This document shows, in pieces, positions 50,492 to 59,103 of a DNA stretch of 64,000 nt (position 1 is its first letter; each line of letters begins with the position of its first letter). Under the pieces are notes generated by a model, which was not told the DNA's origin, searched no databases, and saw only the letters and a program-made list of their open reading frames with translations. Origin of the DNA: JAXLRU01 sp046330935 (lineage in GTDB: Bacteria > Actinomycetota > Actinomycetes > Actinomycetales > Kineosporiaceae); NCBI GenBank assembly GCA_046330935.1, contig JAXLRU010000002.1, positions 1,116,001 through 1,180,000 on the forward strand. Reading direction: 5' to 3'. The position numbers were made by a program, and so were the translations under genes.

Positions 50492-51124
50492 ATGGCATCC
50501 ACGACCCGCACCCTCGGCTGGAAGCGCCTGGCAGCGGTGCTCGCCGCCGCTGTGGTGGCCCCTCTCGCCGTCGTCCTGACCGGCCCCGCCGCGCCCGCCT
50601 CCGCCGCGATGGACATCCCGTGCCAGGACCGCTCCACCGCGCAGCCGTTCCGGCAATGGGGCGACACCCGCAACTACTACCTCATGCAGGGCGGCGGCTT
50701 CGAGTCCGGAGCCACCGGGTGGGGGCTGTGGGGCAAGGCCGGCATCGGCAACGGCAACGACCCCTGGAAGGTCTGGGGCGGCGGCTCCAAGTCGCTGTGG
50801 CTCGGCCCGGGAGGCACGGCCACGACGCCGACCTTCTGCGCCACCGTGTCGATGCCCTACGTCCGCTTCTTCTACCTCGCGCCCACCGACACGAACGCGC
50901 GGCTCAAGGTGACCCTGACGATCTGGCGCGGCACGACGTCGACCACCCGCACGTACTGGCTGCCGGGCGGCTCGGGCCGTTGGCAGGTCAGCGACGCGCT
51001 CGCGATCCCCGACGTCGCGGCCGACGGGTGGCGCAGCGTCTGCGTGAAGTTCGAGGCGGCCAACTCCTCGACGGCGCAGTGGCTCGTCGACGACTTCTCC
51101 GTCGACCCCTGGAAGTCCCTGTGA
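50492..51124 (+). CDS. Secreted protein of an unassigned tandem family (copy 3)
   Basis: A 210-residue paralogue. The signal peptide is LGWKRLAAVLAAAVVAPLAV then ASAA; the mature part carries PCQDRSTAQPFRQWGDTRNY, MQGGGFESGATGWGLWG, SLWLGPGGTATTPTFCA, YVRFFYLAP, LTIWRGTTSTT and the closing STAQWLVDDFSVDPWKSL. It is slightly more diverged, with an additional Cys in SVCVKFEAAN. AGAGGAA precedes ATG 50492. The three mature proteins share roughly two thirds of their residues by eye, with the N- and C-terminal thirds most conserved. Confidence 0.75.
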   Translation: MASTTRTLGWKRLAAVLAAAVVAPLAVVLTGPAAPASAAMDIPCQDRSTAQPFRQWGDTRNYYLMQGGGFESGATGWGLWGKAGIGNGNDPWKVWGGGSKSLWLGPGGTATTPTFCATVSMPYVRFFYLAPTDTNARLKVTLTIWRGTTSTTRTYWLPGGSGRWQVSDALAIPDVAADGWRSVCVKFEAANSSTAQWLVDDFSVDPWKSL

Positions 51125-51160
51125 CGCCCCGCTGAGCACGGTTCGTGCGCGTCGTCCCGG

Positions 51161-52397
51161 TCAGCCCGCCGTGAGCGAGAGCACCACGGCAGCGGCCGGG
51201 ACGACGAGCGCGACCAGCAGCCACGACGTCACCAGGACCCGTCCCGCGTCGATGTCGAGGGCGAGGGCCGCGCGGCAACGCGCGGCCCGCAGGACCGACG
51301 GCCAGCGACCCCCACGGGGTCAGCAGCGGGCCCGCGTTCACCCCCACCAGGACGGCGAGCAGCGGCACCGCGGACCCGCCGGGCCCCGCCGCGGCCACCG
51401 GCTCCAGGGCCAGGTAGGCGGGCAGGTTGTTCACCAGGCTCGCCGAGACCGCCGACGCCACAGCGGTGCGGCCGCGGCCAGCGGGCCCGGCCGGTGTCCA
51501 CGAGGTCCGCGAGCCGCCGCCGCGAGCGCCGTGCCGGTCGGCGGCCGCCAGGAGCAGGAACAGCGCCCCCGTGACCAGCGGCATCGTCACCGGCACGAGC
51601 TGCGGGCGCACCAGGCCGGGCCGGCGGACCACGGCGACGACGGCGAGCACCACCGCACCCGTCCCCGCTGCCGCCCACGCGGGCACCTCCGCCAGCACCG
51701 CGGCCACGAAGCCCAGGCACGCCAGGGCCGCCGCCCCGAGCAGCACGCCGTCGCGGTCGCCGTGCCCCTCGCGGTCGCCGTCACCGTCCCCCTCGCCGTC
51801 GCCCGCAGGCCGCCCGTCCCGGCGAGGGACCGCGTAGCGCCCCCGCACGTGCCCGCGGAAGAGCAGCCACGCGAGCCCGGCGGTGAGCAGGGCCGCGGTG
51901 GCGGCGACGGGCCAGATCCGCGCGGCCCAGGCGGCCGCGGTCCAGTCCAGGCGCTGCGCCGCGAGCAGGTTCGTGAGGTTCGAGACGGGCAGCAGGAACG
52001 ACGCGGTGTTCGCCAGCCACAGCGTGGTCACCGCCCACGGCAGCGGGTCCAGCCCCAACCGCCGCGCCAGCCGCACGACCACCGGGGTGAGCAGCACGGC
52101 CGTCGTGTCGAGGGACCCGAGCACCGTGCACGCCACCGCCAGGACGACGACGAGCGCGCCCAGCGCCGGCACCCGCCCGCGCCCGGCCCGCACGGCGAGC
52201 GCCGCGGCCACGTCGAACAGCCCGGCGCCGTCGGCGAGTTCCGCCAGCACCGTCACCGCGACGAGGAAGCCGAGGACCGGGACGACGCGCTCCAGCACCT
52301 CGGCCGCCTCGCCACCCGGCAGCACTCCCGTGGCCACCAGGGCGACGGCGAGCGCGACGACCGCCGCGGGGACGCCGAGCCGGCGCAGCGCCGTCAC
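51161..52397 (-). pseudogene. ArsB/SLC13-type membrane permease with one frameshift
   Basis: A protein of about 411 residues once one base near 51295 is corrected. Helices run throughout (GVPAAVVALAVALVATGVLP, VLGFLVAVTVLAELADGAGL, and so on), with the conserved re-entrant segments LANTASFLLPVSNLTNLLA and VSASLVNNLPAYLAL followed by GPLLTPWGSLAV, typical of the arsenite/citrate ion-transporter superfamily. After SLAV the frame is lost because of an extra base in GTCGGTCC; in the next frame the C-terminal helix VLVTSWLLVALVVPAAAVVL ends at a TGA. The GTG start overlaps the MobA-like stop (GTGA). The substrate could be an oxyanion such as arsenite or molybdate-type, but this is not decided. A sequencing error is the simplest cause. 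Confidence 0.75.
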
Positions 52398-53020
52398 GCG
52401 CCGCCGCCGAGGGCCCGGGCGCGGGCCCTGGCCCTGGCCCTGGCGAGGTCGGCGGGGGTGTCCACGTCGGAGGCGTGCTCGTGCCCGACGGCGACCTCCA
52501 CGAGGCGCAGGCCCGCCACCACGCGCAGCAGCCCCGCCCCGCGGGCGTCGTCGGGCAGCGCCTCCAGGGCCCGGCGCAACGGCCCCGCGGCGTAGACGGC
52601 GAGCAGCGGCTGCCGGTGACCCGACGGGTCGACCGCGATCGCCCCCTGCGGTCCGCCCGCGATCGTCGGATCCTCCGCCTCGCGCCCGGCCGCAGCGCCC
52701 TGCCCCGGCCCGGGCAGGGCGGCCAGCAGGTGCGGCACCACGGCCGCGGCGAAGGGCTGGTCGCCGGCGAGCACGAGCACCCGCACGAGCCCGTCGGGCG
52801 CCTCCCGGAGCACCGACAGGACGGCCGCGGCGGGCCCGCCGTCGCGCTCGGGGCCCGCGACGACCGCCGTCACGCCCGCCGGCACCGCCGCCAGGGCGCG
52901 CTCGAGGAGGCTCACGCCGTCGACGACCTCGCGCAGCTTGTCGCGGCCGAAGCGGCGCGAGGCGCCACCGGCGAGGACGACGGCGAGCGTGGACGTGTGG
53001 GGGGCAGGCCCGCCCGTCAC
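52394..53020 (-). CDS. mobA: MobA-like molybdenum cofactor nucleotidyltransferase
   Basis: A 208-residue NTP-transferase. The nucleotide-binding loop is VVLAGGASRRFGRDK, followed by LVLAGDQPF with the metal-binding Asp and the C-terminal VDTPADLARA that closes MobA/MocA proteins. MobA attaches GMP (MocA: CMP) to molybdopterin. The last residues are an Ala/Arg repeat. It overlaps the permease start by 4 bases, so nucleotidyltransferase and permease are co-expressed, which could hint at molybdenum but is weak evidence. Confidence 0.82.
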   Translation of the reverse strand: MTGGPAPHTSTLAVVLAGGASRRFGRDKLREVVDGVSLLERALAAVPAGVTAVVAGPERDGGPAAAVLSVLREAPDGLVRVLVLAGDQPFAAAVVPHLLAALPGPGQGAAAGREAEDPTIAGGPQGAIAVDPSGHRQPLLAVYAAGPLRRALEALPDDARGAGLLRVVAGLRLVEVAVGHEHASDVDTPADLARARARARARALGGGA

Positions 53021-53281
53021 GGACGCTCACCCGGGCGGGCCGCCGTCGCCTGCGCGGGACGGCACCGGCACGACAGGGAGCCTCGCACGGGACGCACACG
53101 CTCAGTGTGGGCTGCGCCGGACGGGTGAACCACTTCAGCCTGCGGCGGGTCCCTGACCGGTCCGCGGCCAATCCGCGCCCATTCGGGCCTCAATCGGGCG
53201 GCCTCGGCGGCCGAGAACAACCGCGGGCCGCCGGTGGGCAGACAAGGCGCGCCGTCGGCAGCGAGCGAGCGGAAGGTCCCC

Positions 53282-56200
53282 ATGCTGCGCACCCGAGGTA
53301 TCCGGTCGAAGACCCTGGCAGTGATGGCGCTGCCGTACGCGGTGTTGGTCGCGGCGGCGTCGCTCATCGGTGTGCAGGCGGTCGACCAGGCGCGCCAGGC
53401 CGGCGTCACCCGTGACGTCGCGCAGGCCGCGCCGCCCATGTCGGCGCTCGTCGGGGCCCTGCAGAACGAACGTGCGCTGACCGTGCGTTCCCTGCTCGGC
53501 GACGCCGGTGCCGCGGGCAAGCTCAAGGGCGCCCGGGCGGCCTCCGACCGCGCCGTCCTCGCGGCACGATCGGCGCTGCCGGGCGACGTCGCCGCCGCGT
53601 CCTCGCCGTCCGCCGCCGCGGGCCTCGCCCGTGCCTCCGCCGCCAACGCGGGCCTGCGCGGCGTGCGCGCCAAGATCGACAAGCGGCAGCTGGACGTCCT
53701 GGGCACCCTCGGCGCCTACGAGGACGTCATCGCCGCCGACGTCGACGTGCCCGCCGCGGTCGCCGCCGGGCTGACCGACCGCGAGCAGGCCGCCACCTTC
53801 GACGCCTACGGCGCCCTGGCCCACGCCACCGAGGCCGCCGCCCGCGAGCAGATCGCCGGCGTCGTCGTCCTCGCCGCCGGCGCGCGGCCCCAGCTGCAGA
53901 CCGAACTCCTCGAGGCCGCCGACGCCCAGGAGGACGCTGTCGAGGCCGTGCGCCGCCGCGCCGACGCCGCCGACGTCGCGTCCCTGAACGCCGCGCTCAA
54001 GCGCGACTCCTCCGCCGGCGCCGTCGCCTCCATGCGGGGCAAGCTCGTCTCGGCGCCCGCGGGCAGCCGCCCCTCCGTCCGCCTCGACCAGTGGAGCGCG
54101 GCCACCACCGCCCACGCGAAGGTCTACGCCGGGCAGGCCACCACCCTCGCCGCCGCTGCGGCGTCCGACGCCTCCGACGCCGCGCGCACCGCCTGGCTGC
54201 GCGCCTGGGCCACGATCGGCGCCGCCGCCGTCGTGCTGCTCGTCTCCCTGCTGCTCGGGATCACCATGTCCGGGCGCCTGGTGCGCCCCCTGCGCCGCCT
54301 CACCCGCGACGCGCACCGCCTGCGCGGGGAGCTGCCCGCGGTCGTCGAGACCCTGCAGCACGACCCCGGCGCCGTCGTCCAGCGCCCCGTCGTGGGCAGC
54401 TCGTCGTCGACCGGCGAACTCGCCGAGCTCACCGCCGCGCTGCAGGAGCTGGCCAACGGCACGATCGACGTCGCCGTCGGGCAGGCGCAGCTGCGCCGCT
54501 CGATCGCGGAGATGTTCGTCAACATCGCCCGCCGCAACCAGACCCTGCTGTCGCGCCAGCTCGCGTTCATCGACCAGCTGGAGCGCACCGAGGAGAACCC
54601 CGACACCCTCGACAACCTCTTCCGGCTCGACCACCTCGCCACCCGGATGCGCCGCAACGCCGAGTCGCTGCTGGTGCTCTCGGGCATCGAGTCGGGCCGG
54701 CGGCTGCGACGCCCGATGCCGCTGTCGGACGTCATCCGCACCGCCACCAGCGAGATCGAGCACTACGACCGGATCAGCCTCGCCCTGCAGGTGGACCCGC
54801 AGGTCGTCGCGCACCTCGCGCTGCCCACCGCGCACCTGCTCGCCGAGCTGCTGGAGAACGCCACCCACTTCTCCGACCCCGGCAGCTACGTGATGGTCAC
54901 CGCCGGGATGGTGCCGCCCGAGGCCCCCGACGCCGTGCGCATCGCCATCACCGACGACGGCCTCGGCATGACCGCCGAGGAGCTCGCCGACGCGAACACC
55001 CGGATCCACCACCCCTCGATCACCGACGCCGTCGGCTCGCAGCGGCTCGGGTTCTTCGTGGTCGGACGGCTCGCCCAGCGGCTCGAAGCCGGCGTGGAGC
55101 TGCACCCGGCGACCCCCCGCGGCACCATCGCGATCGTCGACCTGCCGCTGTCGCTGTTCCTCGCCTCGTCGCTGCCCGTCGAGGGCGGCACGCCCGACGC
55201 GCAGGCCACGCCCGTCGTCTCCGGCCCCGTCTCGGCCCTGCCGCCCGCCGCCGGCGCCACCCCGCTGCCGGTCTCGCCGCGCCCGCCGATGCTGCCGCCG
55301 GGGCGTCCCGACGGCCCCGGCCCCGACCCGGCCGTCGCCGCCGTCGCCGCTGTCGCCGCCTCGCCCGTGGCGCCCGCCGTCCCGCCGCCGTTCCCCCGGG
55401 TGGCGCCCGCCACGCTCGATGCGCTCAGCGACGCCGTCGACACCGGCGCCATCGCCGCCGTGCCGCCCACCGGGCTGCCCCGGCGCGGTGCCGAGCTGCC
55501 GCGCCGCCGTGGTGAGGGCGAGAGCGCCGACGACGCCGTGCCCGCCGCCCTGCCCGATGCCTTGCCTGCGGCTCTGCCCGCGGCCCTGCCGATGCCCGCC
55601 GCCTTGCCGATGCCCGCCGCACCCGTCGCCGTCGAGGCGCCCGCGCCTGCGGCTCCCGTGGCCCCGGTGGAGGAGGCCCCCGCAACGGCCTCCCTGCCGC
55701 TGCGGCAGATCGCCGACTCCGCTGCCCCTGCCCCCGCTGCTCCCGCGTGGGCCGAGCCGGTCGGGGCCGAGCGGGGCCTGTTCGACCCGGCCGTGCCCGA
55801 GCTGCTCGACGGCCACGAGTTCGGCGCCGACGCGCAGCCGTGGACCGCGCCCGACGCGTGGGCCGTCGACGTGCCCGACGCCGACCCCCAGGACATCGTC
55901 GACGAGGCCGCCCGCGCCGTGGACTGGCAGGACGAGGCCGCCGTCCCGGCAGCGCTCGTGGCGCCGAGCGACACTGAGCCCGGCACCGACCCCGCTCCCG
56001 CCGCCGAGGCGGCGTCCGAGACCACCGACGAGGCGCCCCCGGCCCGCAGCGGCCTGTTCTCGGGCTTCCGCTCCCGCAGGGACGCGCTGCGCCAGGACGC
56101 CGCGCGCACCACCACGCCTCCCGCGGGTGGCATGGCCACCGTGCCGCCGCAGCCCGGTGCGCCCGGGGAGCTGGTGTCCGACCTCGACGTCCCGGCCGAC

Positions 56201-57406
56201 CCCGCTCCCCACGCCCACCGGCACGCCGCCGCACCGGCTGTCGAGGTCGCGCCCCTCACCGCGCCGGAGCCCGAGCCCGAGCCCGTCTGGACTGCGCCGG
56301 AGCCGGTCGCTGTCACGCCCGAGCCCGAGCCGGAGCCGGTCTGGACTGCGCCGGAGCCGGTCGCCGTCACGCCGGAGCCCGAGCCGGAGCCGGTCTGGTC
56401 CGCCCCGGAGCCGGTCGCCGTCACGCCGGAGCCCGAGCCGGAGCCGGTGTGGTCCGCGCAGGAGCCGGTCGCCGCCGAGCCCGAGCCCGTCGCGCCGTCG
56501 TTCTCGTGGGCCGAGGCCGCCGTGGAGCCCGACGCGCCGGCGTCGGCCACGCCCGAGCTCAAGCCGCTCGTGCCCGCACAGCCGTGGGCGCTCGCGTCCG
56601 GGCCGATCCCGCTGCCCGAGCCGGAGCCCCAGGCCGATCCCGAACCGGAGCCCCAGGCCGATCCCGAGCCGTCCCGCCGGCCCTGGGTCGGGGCGCCCGG
56701 TGCCGCGGAGGCGTTCGCGGGCCTGGCGGACCTCCCGTCCGCGTCGCGTCCGGCGGCGGGTGAGGAACCTCCGCCCGCCCCTGCCGTGGCCGAACCCGCG
56801 CCGCCGGCCACGCTGGTGCCCTCGATCGACGTCCTGCCGGCCCGGCACGCCTCGCGCGGCGGGTTCCGGCTGGGCCGCCGCCGCGAGGTCCAGGGCCACG
56901 CCCCGGCACCCGCGCCCGCGCCGTCGTCCCGCACGCTCCTGCCTCCGGTGCCCGCCGGTGCGGACGCCGCCCCGGTGGCGCCCGTCGGCGCCCCGCCCGC
57001 CCCGTCCGGTCCCGTCGCCGCGCCCGTCGGGGGAGCCCACGGCGTCCCGGCCGCCCGCACGGCCCCGGCACCGCAGCCCGCCCACCACGGCTACGAGCGG
57101 GACGACGCGGAGGACTCGGCGCGGTCCAAGCTCGCCAGCGAGGCCCTGTCGGAGCTGTCGGCCCTGTCGTCGTACCGGCCCTCCGCGGTCGCCGCGACCC
57201 GGCCCCCGCTGGCCCGCCGCACGCCCGTCGAGGCCCCGCCGGAGCCCGAGCCCGCCCCCGAGGTCGAGGACGGCGCCGACTCCCCGCGCCGGCGCAACGC
57301 CGCCGACGTCCGCTCGATGCTCACCGGCTTCACCGCCGGCGTCGAGCGGGGCCGGACCTCCCCGGCTGCCCACCGGCCGCTGCCGCGCCGGCAGGAGGGC
57401 CAGTGA
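53282..57406 (+). CDS. cvnA: Conservon sensor-kinase-like protein CvnA with a nitrate/nitrite-sensing domain and a very long disordered tail
   Basis: A 1374-residue membrane protein. A first helix (residues about 12-34) and a second (about 308-330) enclose an extracytoplasmic NIT-type sensor domain with ERALTVRSLLGD. A HAMP-like linker follows, then a kinase core: LFRLDHLATRMRRNAESLLV, the N box LLAELLENATHFSDPGSY and the G1 box ITDDGLGMTAEEL, with SQRLGFFVVGRLAQRL as G2. The catalytic Asn and Asp are kept. From about residue 630 to the end, 740 residues are Pro/Ala/Glu-rich, including four 18-residue repeats (EPEPEPVWxAPEPVAVTP). ATG 53282 has GGAAGG upstream. It heads the cvnABCD operon. 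Confidence 0.92.
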   Translation: MLRTRGIRSKTLAVMALPYAVLVAAASLIGVQAVDQARQAGVTRDVAQAAPPMSALVGALQNERALTVRSLLGDAGAAGKLKGARAASDRAVLAARSALPGDVAAASSPSAAAGLARASAANAGLRGVRAKIDKRQLDVLGTLGAYEDVIAADVDVPAAVAAGLTDREQAATFDAYGALAHATEAAAREQIAGVVVLAAGARPQLQTELLEAADAQEDAVEAVRRRADAADVASLNAALKRDSSAGAVASMRGKLVSAPAGSRPSVRLDQWSAATTAHAKVYAGQATTLAAAAASDASDAARTAWLRAWATIGAAAVVLLVSLLLGITMSGRLVRPLRRLTRDAHRLRGELPAVVETLQHDPGAVVQRPVVGSSSSTGELAELTAALQELANGTIDVAVGQAQLRRSIAEMFVNIARRNQTLLSRQLAFIDQLERTEENPDTLDNLFRLDHLATRMRRNAESLLVLSGIESGRRLRRPMPLSDVIRTATSEIEHYDRISLALQVDPQVVAHLALPTAHLLAELLENATHFSDPGSYVMVTAGMVPPEAPDAVRIAITDDGLGMTAEELADANTRIHHPSITDAVGSQRLGFFVVGRLAQRLEAGVELHPATPRGTIAIVDLPLSLFLASSLPVEGGTPDAQATPVVSGPVSALPPAAGATPLPVSPRPPMLPPGRPDGPGPDPAVAAVAAVAASPVAPAVPPPFPRVAPATLDALSDAVDTGAIAAVPPTGLPRRGAELPRRRGEGESADDAVPAALPDALPAALPAALPMPAALPMPAAPVAVEAPAPAAPVAPVEEAPATASLPLRQIADSAAPAPAAPAWAEPVGAERGLFDPAVPELLDGHEFGADAQPWTAPDAWAVDVPDADPQDIVDEAARAVDWQDEAAVPAALVAPSDTEPGTDPAPAAEAASETTDEAPPARSGLFSGFRSRRDALRQDAARTTTPPAGGMATVPPQPGAPGELVSDLDVPADPAPHAHRHAAAPAVEVAPLTAPEPEPEPVWTAPEPVAVTPEPEPEPVWTAPEPVAVTPEPEPEPVWSAPEPVAVTPEPEPEPVWSAQEPVAAEPEPVAPSFSWAEAAVEPDAPASATPELKPLVPAQPWALASGPIPLPEPEPQADPEPEPQADPEPSRRPWVGAPGAAEAFAGLADLPSASRPAAGEEPPPAPAVAEPAPPATLVPSIDVLPARHASRGGFRLGRRREVQGHAPAPAPAPSSRTLLPPVPAGADAAPVAPVGAPPAPSGPVAAPVGGAHGVPAARTAPAPQPAHHGYERDDAEDSARSKLASEALSELSALSSYRPSAVAATRPPLARRTPVEAPPEPEPAPEVEDGADSPRRRNAADVRSMLTGFTAGVERGRTSPAAHRPLPRRQEGQ
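56267..56482 (+). repeat. Four in-frame 54-bp tandem repeats in cvnA
   Basis: Units start at 56267, 56321, 56375 and 56429, with consensus GAGCCCGAGCCGGAGCCGGT as the first 20 bases. Each encodes 18 residues (EPEPEPVW-T/S-APEPVAVTP). They differ at a few bases only, so the number of units may vary between strains. Confidence 0.85.
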
Positions 57407-57476
57407 CCGCCCGAGCGTCGGCGCGCGCCCCGCGCCCCCCGCGACCCACCCGCACCACCGACCGGAGGAACCGACC

Positions 57477-57929
57477 GTGACCGCGATGAGCCCTGAAGCG
57501 GCCAACTTCAACTGGCTGCTGGACAACTTCGTCAAGAGCGTCCCCGGGGTGCGCCACACGCTCGTGGTGTCCGCGGACGGCCTGCTCATGGCCATGTCCG
57601 ACGAGCTGGACCGCACCAGCGGCGACCAGATGTCGGCGATCGTGGCCGGGATGTCGAGCCTGACCCGGGGCGCCGCGCGGCAGTTGCGCAGCGGCGACGT
57701 CCGGCAGTCGATCATCGAGATGGACACCCTGTTCCTGTTCCTCATGACCATCTCGGACGGGTCGGTGCTCGCGGTCGTCGCCGACGCGGGCTGCGACGTC
57801 GGGCTCGTCGGTTACGAGATGGCCCTGCTGGTCAGCCGGACCGAGACGACCCTGACGCCGCAGCTGGTCTCGGAGATGCGGGCGCGCCTGCCCGTCGCCG
57901 GCCCCACCCGCGCCGCCTACGCGGGGTGA
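57477..57929 (+). CDS. cvnB: Conservon roadblock/LC7 protein CvnB
   Basis: A 150-residue roadblock-fold protein (MglB-like) that in conservons acts with the GTPase CvnD. Landmarks: NFNWLLDNFVKSVPGVRHTL with VVSADGLLMAMSDELDR, then GAARQLRSGDVRQSIIEMD and SVLAVVADAGCDVGLVGYEM. GTG 57477 is preferred because GGAGGAA lies 8 bases before it; ATG 57486 is possible. It follows cvnA after 70 bp and precedes cvnC by 4 bp. Confidence 0.94.
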   Translation: MTAMSPEAANFNWLLDNFVKSVPGVRHTLVVSADGLLMAMSDELDRTSGDQMSAIVAGMSSLTRGAARQLRSGDVRQSIIEMDTLFLFLMTISDGSVLAVVADAGCDVGLVGYEMALLVSRTETTLTPQLVSEMRARLPVAGPTRAAYAG

Positions 57930-57933
57930 GCCG

Positions 57934-58323
57934 GTGAGCGACCACCTCAGCCGCCGGGAGCCCGAGGAGGACTTCGAGGACGCCTCGACGGTCCGCCCGT
58001 ACACGGTCACGGGCGGGCGCACGCGGCCCAGCTCGGAGGCGCTCCCGATCGAGGCGCTCGTGCGCGCCGTCGGGCAGCCGACCCCCGCACGGTCACCGGA
58101 GGAGCGTCGGATCCTCGAGCTCACCGCCGGGCAGTACCTGTCCATCGCCGAGGTGTCGGCCCACCTGAAGCTGCCGGTGGGCGTCGTGCGGGTCCTGGTG
58201 GGGGACCTCGCCGACGCCGAACTGGTGCGCATCGACGGGCTGACCGCCACGGAGTCCGCCTACAACCCCGCCTCGACCCTCAGCGTCCTGGAGAGTGTTC
58301 TCAATGGCATTTCCGCGCTCTGA
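57934..58323 (+). CDS. cvnC: Conservon DUF742 protein CvnC
   Basis: A 129-residue protein of the DUF742 family. The conserved parts are STVRPYTVTGGRTRPSS near the N-terminus and the winged-helix-like segment ILELTAGQYLSIAEVSAHLK then LPVGVVRVLVGDLADAELV. In conservons CvnC couples the sensor and the GTPase. It starts 4 bp after cvnB and overlaps the cvnD start by 20 bp. Confidence 0.95.
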   Translation: MSDHLSRREPEEDFEDASTVRPYTVTGGRTRPSSEALPIEALVRAVGQPTPARSPEERRILELTAGQYLSIAEVSAHLKLPVGVVRVLVGDLADAELVRIDGLTATESAYNPASTLSVLESVLNGISAL

Positions 58324-58936
58324 CGTGGCCGCGCCGGCATCGGCACCGTCGACCGGCGGTGCCGTGGCGGCTCCCGAGCCGACGGCCCCCCCGACCGTCG
58401 TCAAGATCGTCGTGGCCGGCGGGTTCGCCGTCGGCAAGACGACCTTCATCGGTTCCATCTCCGACATCGACCCGCTGTCCACCGAGGCGGCCATGACCGA
58501 GCACAGCATCGGCGTGGACGACGCGGGCGGGCAGACCGACCGCAAGACCACCACCACGGTGGCCATGGACTTCGGCCGGATCGCGCTGCCGGGCAACCTG
58601 TGGCTGTACCTGTTCGGCACCCCGGGGCAGGACCGGTTCCTGTTCATGTGGGACGACCTGGTGCACGGCGCGATCGGTGCGGTCGTCCTCGTCGACACCG
58701 AGCGGCTGGAGCAGTGCTTCCCCGCCGTGGACTACTTCGAGACCCGCAAGATCCCGTTCGTCGTCGCGGTGAACTGCTTCGACGGGATCGCGCGGCACCA
58801 GATCGAGGACGTCCGCGACGCCCTGGCGATCTCGGCCGACGTCCCGATGATCTACACGGACGCGCGCTCGAGGGCCGCCACCAAGCAGGGCCTCATTACG
58901 CTCGTGCAGCACGCGATCGGCCGACTGCAGGGTTGA
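58304..58936 (+). CDS. cvnD: Conservon MglA-like small GTPase CvnD
   Basis: A 210-residue GTPase. The P loop is GGFAVGKTTF, switch II FGTPGQDRFLFMW, and the fourth motif NCFD, an atypical form of NKxD shared with actinobacterial CvnD proteins. The first 30 residues are Ala/Pro-rich. ATG 58304 lies inside the last codons of cvnC, with GAGAG upstream. It completes the cvnABCD set; conservons regulate development, antibiotic production or motility-like behaviour in Streptomyces and relatives. Confidence 0.94.
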   Translation: MAFPRSDVAAPASAPSTGGAVAAPEPTAPPTVVKIVVAGGFAVGKTTFIGSISDIDPLSTEAAMTEHSIGVDDAGGQTDRKTTTTVAMDFGRIALPGNLWLYLFGTPGQDRFLFMWDDLVHGAIGAVVLVDTERLEQCFPAVDYFETRKIPFVVAVNCFDGIARHQIEDVRDALAISADVPMIYTDARSRAATKQGLITLVQHAIGRLQG

Positions 58937-59103
58937 GCTCCGCGAACGGACGTCCGCGTTCGTTCGAGTTGACTTCGATCGTTGCGTAAGTCCAGTCTTG
59001 ACCCCTTCGGCCCGGCGACGGGTCGGTGGCGGGTCGGCCCACGTGGCCGGCCCGCCGGTCTCGGACTCCTGCCGACAGGCGGGCGAGCGTGGGGGTGGCA
59101 ACG

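Noticed and set aside
53135..57751. A 1538-codon open frame on the minus strand opposite cvnA
   Set aside because: It is antisense to a complete, well-supported conservon gene. Its translation is Gly/Arg/Val-rich without domains, which is what high third-position GC produces.
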